From Hormiphora californensis (lineage: Eukaryota > Ctenophora > Tentaculata > Cydippida > Pleurobrachiidae): 64,000 bases of DNA. How positions within the stretch are numbered: the stretch's first letter is position 1; the number at the start of each line of letters is the position of its first letter. Below the pieces are notes generated by a model that ran no database searches, had not been told where the DNA came from, and worked only from the letters and a program-made list of their open reading frames with translations. Shown piece after piece: positions 1 through 10,797 of the stretch. A program made the translations under genes and the position numbers. The stretch is taken from NCBI GenBank assembly GCA_020137815.1, contig CM035361.1, positions 2,439,542-2,503,541 of the forward strand. Reading direction: 5' to 3'.

Positions 1-369
1 GGGGTCTATTGATCATCACAGTTCGACCCCGGCCCCGGGCCCGATTTACCGGGATGTAATTCTCAGAGGGAAAGGGTTTTGCCCGATAAATTAAAATCGG
101 GGTCCGGTTATCGGAGCCCGACTGAATTCAGTTTGTTGCTCATTTTTTGAGATATTTGTATTTTCAGTAAAAGTAGAGTTGTGGAGTATATTTATTACAT
201 ATTAAATAATAAATATGAACCTTCTTGTTAAAGAAATTCTTACTTTCATTTGTTCGCCAGAAATGCAAACTGGATTGATGGAAAAGCGAAAGTGATTGCG
301 CGGCTTTTGTTTTGCGCGTTTTAATCGCGCGCGATTTTCAGCTGATGAGCCTTTTTTGGAATGACTACG
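1..369. other. Unassigned sequence at window start
   Basis: I see no coding exon here. The stretch has a GC-rich patch near 25-50 and an otherwise AT-rich body, and ends where the first long inverted repeat begins. It may be the edge of a larger repeat that starts outside the window. Confidence 0.4.
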
Positions 370-591
370 GTAGTGGAAGCTCTTACGGTAATTCCCACGC
401 CCCGTGGGAAAGTTTTCGACCGTGGGAAAGTTTTCAAAGCGTGGGAAAAGAGAGATACATACAATAACTAAGAAAAAACAATTTATTTTTTGTAGTTATT
501 GTATGTATCTCTCTTTTCCCACGCTTTGAAAACTTTCCCACGGTCAAAAACTTTCCCACGGGGCGTGGGAATTACCGTAAGAGCTTCCACT
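370..591. mobile_element. Foldback/MITE-like palindrome, inserted at the edge of the next one
   Basis: A near-perfect inverted repeat of about 220 bp. The left end (GTGGAAGCTCTTACGG) is mirrored by the right end (CCGTAAGAGCTTCCAC), and the arms meet around 480. The motif GTGGGAAAGTTTTC recurs inside each arm. TA dinucleotides border both ends. There is no coding capacity. It abuts the larger palindrome at 592-1565, as if one had inserted into the terminus of the other. Confidence 0.8.
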
Positions 592-1565
592 ACGGTGGCA
601 GATTCCGGCCAAGTGTTTTTTCAATCTTAAGTGGAATGTTTTTGTTTGAAGTTTTATAAAAATTTTATTTCAAAATGAAAATAAACATGTCGTTAAAATT
701 ATTGGCCGGAATCTGCCACGCGGGTGGCAGATTCCGGCCAAGATTCTCAAAAAACCTTGGCCAAAATCTGCCACACACGTGGCAGATTCTGGCCAACCAA
801 CTAAAACTTGTTTATATCAAAGCGAAAACCACTGCACCCGACTAATTTTGATACGCTGAATCACGTAAGATACTTTTCCAATCCATCAGAGGTCGGGAAA
901 GTGTCATAATTGACCATATTTGGGTCTAATTGACCCCACTTACAACTTTTCACCTTGAAATGATAGACCCTTATGTGAAGGCACTTTTCCGACTAATTTT
1001 GATACGCTGAATCACGTAAGCAACTTTTCCAAGTCCTCAGAGATCGGCAAAGTGCCCTAATTGAGCAATTAATGCTAATTAGACCCAATTATACCCAATT
1101 AGGGCACTTTCCCGACCTCGGAGGACTTGGAAAAGTTGCTAACGTGATTCAGCGTATCAAAATTAGTCGGAAAAGTGCCTTCACATAAGGGTCTATCGTT
1201 TTAAGGTGAAAAGTTGTAAGTGGGGTCAATTAGACCCAATTATGGTCAATTATGACACTTTTCCGACCTCTGAGGGATTGGAAAAGTATCTTACGTGATT
1301 CAGCGTATCAAAATTAGTCGGGTACAGTGGTTTTCGCTTTGATATAAACAAGTTTTAGTTGGTTGGCCAGAATCTGCCACGTGTGTGGCAGATTCTGGCC
1401 AAGGTTTTTTGAGAATCTTGGCCGGAATCTGCCACCCGCGTGGCAGATTCCGGCCAATAATTTTAACGACATGTAAATTTTTAATTTGAAATAAATTTTT
1501 TATAAAACTTCAAACAAAAACATTCCACTTGATAGAAAAAAACACTTGGCCGGAATCTGCCACCG
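592..1565. mobile_element. Large foldback element, about 970 bp
   Basis: A long inverted repeat with arms of about 485 bp meeting near 1079. The ends read GGTGGCAGATTCCGGCCAAG and its complement and are bordered by TA. The word TGGCAGATTCYGGCCAA occurs several times per arm, and a second block (around ATTTTGATACGCTGAATCAC) occurs twice per arm, so the arms themselves are built from sub-repeats. No ORF. A non-autonomous DNA transposon is the simplest reading; the superfamily is not determinable by eye, although TA borders are compatible with Tc1/mariner-like insertion. Confidence 0.8.
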
Positions 1566-2066
1566 TAGAATGACTTTATTTTTTCGAGGATAAGAAGAAT
1601 TATCAAGACCGTGAATTAATTAATTTATTGTTTGTTGTTACTTTTACTTTATTTTTTCGCGATTTTATCCTCGATTTTTGATATTTTCAGGTTTTTGGAC
1701 TCCACACTCCACCGTCCATTGAGCCCGGGCCCAGGGGATCGGAAGAATTATACTAGAATAAAAAATTCGAACCATAGAAACCTTGCCGATGTTTAAAAAG
1801 GCCTTGAAAACCCATATGTTTACTTTGGCTTATGGACCTGAATAAACCTCACTCGGCATTATATCAGTACCGCACCATCTTCCCGGCACAAATCTACCTG
1901 CATCATTTCCTGGGCACCCAGTCCAGTTAACTTCACAGTAAATCTGTTGTTTTCCCCCAGGCTCCAGCTCCGCACATAAACGCCTCATTATTCCCTGCCT
2001 ATAATATTCCTTGCATGCGGTTCTAAATCTGATCCTGTTTCACAACTTTTGGGAAATAGATCTCTC

Positions 2067-2690
2067 CCTTGGCCTTACCTGGTTCGTTCCTGGGTTCCCG
2101 TGTCCTGTCTGCTGTCTCTCGCTATCACTGCCACCACTACCCTACTTCCAGACCCACACTCCAGCTCCCTTATATCCCACCTATGACCTGCTGTCTAAAT
2201 CCTACATCATTCCTTCCTGGAACTAAATAGTCTGCCTCCCTGTCCTTACATGGTTCGCTCCTGGGCTCTCGTGTCCTGTCTGCTGTCTCTCGCGATCACT
2301 GCCATCACGCCCTACTTCCAGACCCACACTCCAGCTCCCTTATATCCCACCTATGACCTGCTGACACAATCCTATATCATTTCTTCCTGGAACTAAATAG
2401 TCTACCTCCCTGTCCTTACCTGGTTCGTACCTAGGTTCTCGTGTCCTGTCTGCTGTCTCTCACTACCATTGCCACCACGCCCTATTTCCAGACCCACACT
2501 CCAGCTCCCCTATATCCCACCTATGACCTGCTTTCTCAATCCTACATCATTTCTTCCTGCAGTTCCATGGAACTAAATAGTCTGCCTCCCTGTCCTTACC
2601 TGGTTCGTTCCTGGGTTTCCCGTGTCCTAGGTGCTGTCTCTTCTTCCAGACCCTCTCTCCAGCTTCCTTACATCCCACCTGACCTACTGT
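2067..2690. repeat. Tandem repeat, units of about 170 bp, about four copies
   Basis: Blocks starting near CCTTACCTGGTTCGTTCCTG and carrying CCAGACCCACACTCCAGC and TATATCCCACCTATGACCTG recur at about 170-bp spacing four times, the last one divergent. The short ORFs across it differ between units and look like by-products of a C/T-rich repeat rather than a gene. Confidence 0.75.
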
Positions 2691-2947
2691 CTCTACTCTG
2701 CACCATTCCTTCCTATATTCCTTCCTACATCCCTTCCTACTTTCTACACCATTCCTTCCTACATCTACCTGAGACTTAGTAGAGGGACCACCTATGACTG
2801 AGTCAATGAGTTAATATTTTCAAGTGTGCATTTTGTGTAAATTGTTAACATTTTCTGGCCTCTGAGTTGTTTAGCAGAGTTTGAGTAGCTGAGGTTCCAG
2901 ACTGGCTGAGTTTTATGCCGAAGAATGAAGAAAGAAGACCATACACA

Positions 2948-3086
2948 CCGTTTTTCTCAATACGTTTTTCTCGATAAAAAACTTGTCAAGGATACCGTTT
3001 TTCTCAATACGTTTTTCTCGATAAAAAACTTGTCAAGGATACCGTTTTTCTCAATACGTTTTTCTCGATAAAAAACTTGTCAAGGA
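2948..3086. repeat. Three direct copies of a 47-bp unit
   Basis: Units begin at 2948, 2995 and 3042 and are virtually identical (CCGTTTTTCTCAATACG followed by TTTTTCTCGATAAAAAACTT). No coding potential. The following 500 bp (3090-3600) is T/G-rich and shows nothing I can assign. Confidence 0.9.
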
Positions 3087-3617
3087 CTCTTCAGTGAGTG
3101 TGTGTTTGAAGGACAGCTAATTTATTATTTATTTATTACCGAATCTGTGTGTATGTGTTTGTGATTGTCTGTTTGTCTGTGAATGTGTTTGTACGTGTGT
3201 TAGTATGTTTTTGTATTAACCGTTTTGTATTGACTGCTGATGTTGTGTTTTGCGTCTGTGACTTTGTGTATTCTGTTTAATCTGTTTTTATGTTTGTCTG
3301 CTTGTTTTGTCAGTTCGTTACCTTGTTTTCTATAACCCCTTGTTCCTCGTATTTTGTGCATCTAATGCTACTAGGATGTGTATCACTGTCTCTAAGTATT
3401 GTTTAAACCGCTTTAGGAAACCGCTGATGTGAACTGTATATTTTCACCTCTCAGCCTTGTATCACTTTATTAGTGTATGGTGTAAGAGCGGGACGAAGTT
3501 ATATATTAATTGTGTGACTTTGTGATAAATTGTGCGTAAACTTAAACTTAAACTTAAACTTAAACATGTCTCTCCGAAAAGGATACAACCGAAATCAAAT
3601 ATTACATTAGGCATTTG

Positions 3618-3802
3618 ACACCCTCTCTTTTACTTCACCAGTATTCATGAATCCTGAATCCTCCAACGTTTTAGCTACCGACCAATCTCTAACCTCAGTT
3701 TCGTTTCTAAAATCATCGAGAAATGCGTTGCTCATCAGCTCACCGACCACCTGGAACAACATCAACTGTTTGCCAAGGTACAGAGTGCCTACCGAAGAAA
3801 AC
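3618..3802 (+). pseudogene. Fragment of a non-LTR retrotransposon reverse transcriptase
   Basis: Read from about 3678 this encodes YRPISNLSFVSKIIEKC and then LTDHLEQHQLF and QSAYRRK, the classic fingers-region signature of LINE reverse transcriptases (NYRPISNL...SKIIEK...H...QSAYR). A one-base slip separates this from the upstream in-frame text. Both ends are abrupt and the rest of the enzyme is absent. A related non-coding stretch (CGAAATCAAA...TTTCACCA) recurs at 5334-5420, so more than one fragment of this family is present. Confidence 0.8.
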
Positions 3803-3974
3803 AAATATTCCAAAACAGGGCGCTCTCCAGCGCCACACCGCACAACTTTAAACTGTGTGATGCTGAAAAAGTATAGTGTGGCTGAAATCTATGTGGCTGG
3901 AATATACTTTTTCAGCATCAGAATGTTTAAAGTTGTGCTGGAAAGCGCCCTGTTTTGGAATATTTTTTCTACAC

Positions 3975-4170
3975 GACAAAATTCCGGTCGGCTCCTATCG
4001 ACAGAATGGCTATAGACGGAGCGCTTACACTTGTGCAAGCCCTGATAGGTGTCACTACCAAATGAGTTGCTGGAAAATTTCACACGCTATAAATTCACAC
4101 GAGCGTCGAGCTGGTTGGGTGGTCACACTCACATACCCTGCTCACTTTTTTATCGTTATTTCTCCACAGC
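3975..4170. repeat. Dispersed repeat family 'GGAGCGCTTACACTTGT', copy 1
   Basis: About 190 bp containing CGGTCGGCTCCTATCGACAG, then GACGGAGCGCTTACACTTGT, then AATTTCACACGCTA and CTGGTTGGGTGGT. The same ordered blocks occur at 9186-9370 and, more diverged, at 11603-11800. There is no ORF shared between copies. It could be a SINE or a MITE remnant; no A/B-box promoter was evident. Confidence 0.7.
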
Positions 4171-4178
4171 TATTCTAT

Positions 4179-4624
4179 GGGGGAGACACACTGAGGTTGG
4201 TCGCGCGCGTTCAACTCTCAACCTCGCGACACACACTGAAGTTCGAAGTTCGAAGTTTCGCGGAAAAGTTCAAAGTTTCGCGAAAACCCATTTTCGGCTG
4301 AGAAATCATTTGTAAGAGGCTAACTTGTTTACTGGTACATCTCTCGAGGTTTCCTTTATCCATACTGAGTCAATTTCACCGTTTTTAAAATTTTTGGTGA
4401 ATTGGGACAACTGTGACCGGATTAGCCAAAAATTTCAAAAACGGTGAAATTGACTCAGTATGGATAAAGGAAACCTCGAGAGATGTACCAGTAAACAAGT
4501 TAGCCTCTTACAAATGATTTCTCGGCCGAAAATGGTTTCGCGAAACTTCGAACTTCGAAATTCAGTGTGTGTCGCGAGGTTGAGATTTGAACGAGCGTGC
4601 CCAACTTCAGTGTGTCTCCCCCCT
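4179..4624. mobile_element. Foldback element, about 445 bp
   Basis: Inverted repeat with arms of about 200 bp and a short loop near 4400. The outer ends pair GGGGGAGACACACTGAGG with CTTCAGTGTGTCTCCCCCC, the inner ends pair TCTCGAGGTTTCCTTTATCC with its complement. The arms carry CGAAACTTCGAACTTCGAA sub-repeats. The left end abuts dispersed repeat copy 1. Confidence 0.8.
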
Positions 4625-4639
4625 ATTGAATCCGCCCAC

Positions 4640-4820
4640 GTTCAAATTGTGAATAACAGCTTTACAGCTTTGTTCATATAAATCAAAATGTGTTGATGAA
4701 TGAGCATAACAACACAATGAACGGACGGCCATTAATTTGACGTTCATCTCCAAATTATAATAGAGACTAGCGCAACCACCGGGTGCGCCTCAAATATGGG
4801 CTGTTGACGACCCATTGTCT
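4640..4820. repeat. Partial copy of the foldback family at 51781-52399
   Basis: Shares GTGAATAACAGCTTTACAGC, GACGTTCATCTCCAAATTAT and GGGTGCGCCTCAA with the large palindrome in the protease gene intron (51781-52399). This copy lacks the full pair of arms. From 4820 to 5159 I see nothing further beyond AT-rich sequence. Confidence 0.7.
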
Positions 4821-5159
4821 CCTAACAACGCACTGAACGAACGGCCATCACGTCACTCCTTTGAGATTGGTGATAATCTTGCTCTCTTTTTCTCAAAAGT
4901 AATTATATTAATATATTAGTGAGTGTCTCCTCGGCTCACGGCTGTTGTGATGCCAATCTGACAACACATAAAAAAGCTGTGATGTCAATAATGGACAAAT
5001 TTATTCCCCCGATAATACTAATTTTTGAAGTTTGAGAATTACAAGAATTAAAAAATAGTTTCGGTATAATTGTACACAATCAATAGATAAACAATACATA
5101 ATACCCAACACTCAGCCTAGGCATCAGTGTGAACAACAAACATTCATGTCTGTGTTACA

Positions 5160-5333
5160 CGGTCGCTTGTAGTGGGAAAACGGTAATGGAAAACGAAGAT
5201 ACAGTAAGACGACGCGCAACCGTGACCAATCAGGGCGCTAGTACGTGCTGACACATGAACTTTTTGCCGCGCGTTATGCACCGTGCGCGTCTCCTTACTG
5301 TATTTTCATTACGGTAATTTGACTACAAGCAGC
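5160..5333. mobile_element. MITE-like element with CGCTTGTAGT termini, copy 1
   Basis: The ends pair CGGTCGCTTGTAGTGGGAAA with a right end containing TTACGGTAATTTGACTACAAGC. A shorter sister copy lies at 55695-55777 with the same ends and a deleted middle. The pairing of a long and a short copy with the same ends supports a mobile family rather than a chance hairpin. Confidence 0.75.
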
Positions 5334-5476
5334 ACTGTTACTCTCCAAAAAGTATACATCCGAAATCAAACATTGCAGGATGCATCCAGCATCCTCTTTT
5401 CTATTTCACCAAGCAGTGTTTTTCAAAATCATAAAATCGTACATTGTTTTCACGTCATCGTTGAATCAATGATCCA

Positions 5477-7988
5477 CTACGAAACAAGCGGCCTCACATC
5501 CACTTTAACCTTATTGATAAGTCTCATGACAGCCATATTCTGGTTGATCATGGGTGGATTTTTCAAATCAAACGCCTGTGTCATTTCAAAGTTTTTACAC
5601 AGAACAGAAAGAGAGAGCTTCATCAGCATCATAGCGAGATGTTTTCCTAGGCATCCCCGGGATCCAGTCCAGAAGGGGAGGTATGAAAAGGAGGCCGGGT
5701 TAAACCCATCGTTCCATCGATCCGGGTTGAACTTTTTCGGCTCAGCCCAGTTGGTTGGGTCCATGTGCATAACATACTCGCTAAAGTGAATCCTGATGTT
5801 CTTACTCCATATCTTATACTGTCCGACCCTTCCGTTTCTGTTTGTGCTGAGGGGAGAAAGATTTAGCACGTGCAAGAGGTCTCCAAAATACACTACAAGG
5901 CGTGGTAAATATCACTTACACGTAAGTTCGGGTCCCTCTAAGTAGGGCAGGGCCCATTCGAAGTCCTTCCAGCAAGCATTTTTCAGTATATTCCAACCTA
6001 TAATGATACATTGGAATAAAATTAATTTTAAGTGCATTTTAAAAACGGCTAACAAGTTGGCAAACATTATGTTACATTACTTTCCGCAATTTTCACAAAT
6101 GATTTTCCCGAATGTGATTTATGGACCGATTCCTTACTTGGCAAGATCTCTGAAACTATCAATCTCAGTTGAACGGAGTTCAGCCATAAGCTTGCTCTGC
6201 ACTTCAGGTTCTTTATCCAAAAACATGAAAAGGGCACACAACTGTTTCACCATATTATCCATCACCAAACAAATCTAAAAAAGGAGTAATTTTAATACCC
6301 GGCCTGCATTCTGTTGCAGACACAAACATGTAATATTCCATTATGCAAAGCATATTACACACATAAACAGGGTGGTGGTGGTTTAGGTTTTGTTTGGTTC
6401 ATGCCCTACAATGACAGAGAGGTGCAGTAGTAGCGTATAATTTTATATTTTTTTAGGAACCGACCGAATCAGGAAATACTGGTCCCTGATTGGCTGATAA
6501 CCAGTCACGTGACCTAAATAACGAGTTCTGATTGGTTGTTTACTTGTGTCGGTCGGTTCCTGTATTTTTTGCATATCTTACCGTCATAAGATCATCCACG
6601 ACGCTCTCGACAACAAGAACAGTATTATCCTTCAACTCTTTCCCATCATCTGACATATTTGCTTCAATCAGGAGACCAATGAGATCATCTGATTTTTGCT
6701 CACCCATTCCCTTAAACTCTTCCGTTTTCTGGGTCACGATTGCTGTCAGATCTTTCCTCATTTTTTGGATCATCTTAGTGGTGTCGATCTAGTGAGAGGG
6801 TGGTTAGAGGGCTTGGTTGTACGAAAAACCTTTAGTATGTTAAAGAGATATCGACTCAACAAATTATTTTACTTACTTTTTAAAGTAAGTAAAGTAATTT
6901 GTTGAGTAGATAACTAAATCGAACCCTCTCAGTTTTTGCTATATTTTTTTGGAACCTCGATACGACCTCTGAACTCTGAACTCTGAACTCTGAAGGCTAA
7001 ACAGTTTTATCTATTAGTGTAAACTGAGGCTACGTACCTTTTCTTGAGACAAAAAGTATCGATATCGGTCGAAGAGAGGTTTTGGAATATCCTCCAGAAT
7101 CTTGAAAACATTGTCAGCAACAACCTCTGGCGAATAAAAGTCTTGGAGGCCAAAGACTTGGAGATAAGCTGCAAATGTAACGGCAAGCTCATCATGTAGA
7201 TCAATTTCGGTGCCTGTTTTTACGGTTTTTCGCCATTTCTCCAGTATGGGACCCTCCATGTGTGTCTTACAGGATGTGAACAGTTCCTTCATATTGGTTT
7301 TAGCGAAAAACTGACTCATTATCTTTCGCTTCACGGCCCATTTGATGCCACCTCCACTGAAAACATTTTTCTCATTAGGGATCGTGTCCTGCACTCTTTA
7401 TATTGTCATTTGCAGGACTATAATACTCTATGATATAATGTAGCATAACCCAAAGTCGTTACCTTAAGATGCTTTGTCTTCCAATGATCTTTTGTCCGAA
7501 AAGAAACCGGTTCGGGAGGGAATTTACTTTAATAAAGCTATTGAGATCAGTTGCTACTGTTCTTAGCATTTTAGGATCTGACACAAAGATAAAGGGCATG
7601 GGGCCAATCCAAAATAAGATATTCTTGCCATGTTCATCAGTCCACTTTAACAATAGATCCAGGAATGCATTCTTGGCTTTGTATTCGCGGAGAGTTGGTT
7701 CGTTACCCTGTAATGAATTGAGGTGGATCATTAGGGAATAGAAAAATTATAATTGAGCCTGAATGTGGAGGTCAGTCTGTGCGGACACACTGAGGACACA
7801 TTGTGGACAGTCTGAGGACACATTATGTGAGTATAATTACAAGTGAGTTGGCCTGTACTCACCTTATAGAAGGAATCGACAGGCGGCTGGGGGAATACAC
7901 TCAGTGATAAACGGGTAAAGTAGATATTTGCTGAATAGTACATCGCCCACAGCACCATAACAAGTAGTAATGATATGGTCAGATACAT
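5477..7988 (-). CDS. Cytochrome P450, 7 exons, 506 residues
   Basis: Membrane-anchored heme-thiolate monooxygenase, expected in the endoplasmic reticulum. Exons (minus strand): 7863-7988, 7463-7707, 7038-7395, 6582-6788, 6138-6274, 5920-5997, 5477-5846; they sum to 507 codons including TAG, a normal P450 length. The ATG at 7988 opens a hydrophobic anchor (MYLTISLLLVMVLW), followed by a proline-containing hinge (FPQPPVD). Seen directly: helix-K ExxR as EGLR (about 368-371), the PERF-like FNPDRW, and the heme loop FWTGSRGCLG with the thiolate Cys near 449. In helix I the usual A/G-G-x-D/E-T-T is replaced by LVMDNM, keeping the Asp but losing both Thr. The acceptor before exon 3 was chosen to keep frame and is the least certain. 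An element of the AGGAACCGACC MITE family sits in the intron at 6455-6561. The CYP family is not assigned; loss of the Thr pair recalls CYP20, but the intact heme loop differs from it. Confidence 0.93.
6455..6561. mobile_element. AGGAACCGACC MITE family, full copy in P450 intron
   Basis: About 107 bp with termini AGGAACCGACCGA and TCGGTCGGTTCCT and a conserved core CCCTGATTGGCTGATAACC followed by CAGTCACGTGACCTAAATAA. Other copies: 15000-15058 (partial, EF-hand gene intron), 17610-17692 (CREG intron), 43116-43202 (EXOC3 intron) and 54491-54562 (protease intron). All five lie in introns, in both orientations. Confidence 0.85.
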
Positions 7989-8184
7989 GGTTGCGGCTAT
8001 ATTAATAGAGGAACCAATTATTACGGATATTATAAATACATAACAACAGTACAACAGTATGAGCAACCCACTAGCAAACTAAACTTCAATTTCATATAAA
8101 TAACAGCTGTAATAACAATTCTGACCCGTCACGGCTCGAGCTCATTTGAGATGATATCAGTAGAAAAAAAAGGAATGATGAGTT

Positions 8185-8281
8185 ATAAATCTAAATTGAG
8201 TTTAAATATAATATACTGTAGAGTCTACAGTCGACTGTAGACTCTACAGTCTATTATATTTAAACTCAATTTAGATTTATA
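8185..8281. repeat. Hairpin of about 95 bp
   Basis: Inverted repeat with arms of about 45 bp centred on TCGA at 8231-8234 (ACTGTAGAGTCTACAGTC mirrored across the centre, then TTTAAACTCAATTTAGATTT). One small indel separates the arms. It lies upstream of the P450 start and could extrude as a cruciform, or be a minimal MITE. Confidence 0.8.
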
Positions 8282-8366
8282 CTACAGTGTTGAGTGTTCT
8301 ATCATCGCAAAGTGATTGGAAAATGTAGCAGATCAGGTCAGATAGATGACTATAATACCGGACGTG

Positions 8367-8960
8367 CAGGGGTGGCGGAACAAGGGGGGCAGCCGGGGCC
8401 ATGGCCCCATGTAAAATTTTACCTACCAGGGGCAGCTGGGGCCACTTTCACCGAGACTTTTTCTAATGCTAGATAAATATTTGGCGTTGTATGAGGCTGG
8501 CCCAGGATTATGTTCTAAACCGTTTCGTATTACGCTAAACAGAAATTCTGGTAGAGGCAGTTTGTCATACGAGGAAGGATAGACTTAGAGTGGTAGACAT
8601 CGATCTAATGAGGGTTCGTCTATGTGTGCGTGAGCTAGCCATTCGACTGAAAGTAATTTATTCTTGAATTGTGATTTAACATTTGCACTTCGACAATGAA
8701 ACGCTTCTTAGTCAAAGTTGCTCCTCCGTCAATACATCCTCCTGTTTCATTGCCTCCCAGTTCAACCCATGAGCCTACTGATCAACCAGTCGGAATGCCA
8801 ACTCCTCCACTAACTCCTCCACCTACGCCACCAGTTCAACCTACTCCGCCAGTTCCACCTACACTACCAACTTCTCCTTCATCACCCAACGAGTCTTCAT
8901 GCAGCCTGGATTTTTCAACTTGATGTATAGAGGATCCTGAAGTTTGGTGAAACTGTGCGC
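8367..8960 (+). pseudogene. Possible hAT-type transposon 5' fragment with a proline-rich ORF
   Basis: A hAT-like terminus (CAGGGGTGGCGG) at 8367 is followed by about 330 bp and then a 75-codon ORF (8696-8923) beginning MKRFLVKVAPPS and continuing as a Pro/Thr/Ser-rich tract to a stop. An MKRF-type start followed by low-complexity Pro/Ser is seen at the amino end of some hAT/ZMYM-like transposases, but no BED finger, RNase H-like core or dimerisation region is visible here. The right terminus was not found. The ORF could equally be spurious. Confidence 0.35.
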
Positions 8961-9185
8961 AACTTGAAAAATTGGAAAATGTCACGTGACCAGTCACGTG
9001 ACCAAAATATCTGAAAATGGCCCCAGCTGAGAAAAATATCTTCCGCCATGCCTGCGGACGTGTCAACTTTGCTACACTACACGGCTCATTTGAAATGATA
9101 TCAGTAGAAAAAAGGAAATCAAGTTCTCACTGGGCTATATTTTATCTCGACCAAAACGTGGAGTTGTTACACAAAGCATATAAAG

Positions 9186-9370
9186 ACAAAACTCCGGTCG
9201 GCTCCTATCGACAGAATGGCTTATATAGACGGAGCGCTTACACTTGTGTGAACGCCGATCATAGGTGTAACTACTATGAGTTGGCGGAAAATTTCACACG
9301 CTTATTCACATGAGCTGGTTGGGTGGTTACATACCCTGCTCACTTTTTTGTCGTCATGTCTCCACAGCTA
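9186..9370. repeat. Dispersed repeat family 'GGAGCGCTTACACTTGT', copy 2
   Basis: Same block order as 3975-4170, including CGGTCGGCTCCTATCGACAG and TGCTCACTTTTTTGTCGT. Just upstream (9090-9125) is TCATTTGAAATGATATCAG followed by TAGAAAA, which also occurs at 8135-8175, so the repeat may be longer than listed. Confidence 0.7.
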
Positions 9371-9492
9371 TTGAAACCGCCGACTTTTTCGGCAGAGACG
9401 GTTTGAACACATTTCCAACACCCACACATTTCCAACACCCACACATTATATATTAGGTTTGTTCAATGTTTTCCCACTAACCATGTAGGTAT

Positions 9493-10302
9493 AACAGTCC
9501 TGTCGACAACTACACTTCAAATCTCAGAATTTCAAATTTTCGGTTCAAATGTGTAGACTACTAAAATTGAAACTGCTGGGGAGGGTTGGCACTTCTCATA
9601 ACCCACCTGGGCAGCCACCAGAGGTCCAAAACCACTCAAAAAGGTCAAAAAATCAATTTTCGATTTGAGGAAAACGACCGGCATCACGAGATTCCTCGTC
9701 AAATACTAAGCATCCTCGTATAATTCTAGCTCACCAATTCAAACCAGTTCGGAGAAATGAGCGATGAAAGAAGCAAAAAGTGAACAATATTATGGGAGTA
9801 AGGGCTCAACTGGCTAAAAATAGATGACTGAATTCCTGTGTTTAGTCTATTGTAACAATCTCACTTTGCGCTCTCTCTTTTCTGATCTTGGAAGGGGGAA
9901 AAGGGGAAGTGCAGAAAAGAGAGAGCGCAAAGTGAGATTGTTACAATAGACTAAACACAGGAATTCAGTCATCTATTTTTAGCCAGTTGAGCCCTTCCTC
10001 CCACAATATTGTTCACTTTTTGCTTCTTTCATCGCTCATTTCTCCGAACTGGTTTGAATTGGTGAGCTAGAATTATACGAGGATGCTTAGAATTTGACGA
10101 GGAATCTCGTGATGCCGGTCGTTTTCCTCAAATCGAAAATTGATTTTTTGACCTTTTTGAGTGGTTTTGGACCTCTGGTGGCTGCCCAGGTGACTTATGA
10201 GAAGTGCCAACCCTCCCCAGCAGTTTCAATTTTAGTAGTCTACACATTTGAACCGAAAATTTGAAATTCTGAGATTTGAAGTGTAGTTGTCGACAGGACT
10301 GT
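9493..10302. mobile_element. Large foldback element, about 810 bp
   Basis: Nearly perfect inverted repeat, arms about 400 bp, loop near 9885-9905 (purine-rich, GGAAGGGGGAAAAGGGG). The termini are ACAGTCCTGTCGACAACTAC and its complement. Differences between the arms are a few single bases and one small indel, so the element is young or is being homogenised. No coding capacity. Confidence 0.88.
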
Positions 10303-10743
10303 AACAATTAGTGGTTGCTAAGTTGAAAATTTTTCCCTGCCCGGATGAATGCCCGAAGGGCATTCGCCCGGATGATGTTTTTAGCACGCAAGTGCTAAAA
10401 AGATCAATCAGGGTTTAGAAATCAGGGTGAAAGCACGTGAGCTGGGGAGCGATAATAGAAATGAATTAGGAACTCAATAAGCTAGATTGAAAATTGTTGT
10501 TTTGACCTCCGAGAATAATAGCAAAATAAAATGGAGTATTGTAGCAGACTAACAGCGACGAATATAATGGCTCCCTTTACACACATAATTCGGCTAGAGA
10601 CTAAAAATGAGCTAGGAGTGAGAGAGAGAGTGTACCTTGGAGTCGGGCCATGGCCTACTTAGCCCCCGCGTCCCCTACATGTATGGTTTTGCTTGTCATT
10701 ATCTCAATACTTAACTACTTTTTAAGGTCAAGATTCTGCCACT

Positions 10744-10797
<54 letters not shown>

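Noticed and set aside
2011-2779. Open frames of 71 and 112 codons in the 170-bp tandem repeat
   Set aside because: The frames do not persist between repeat units and have no domain or splice context.
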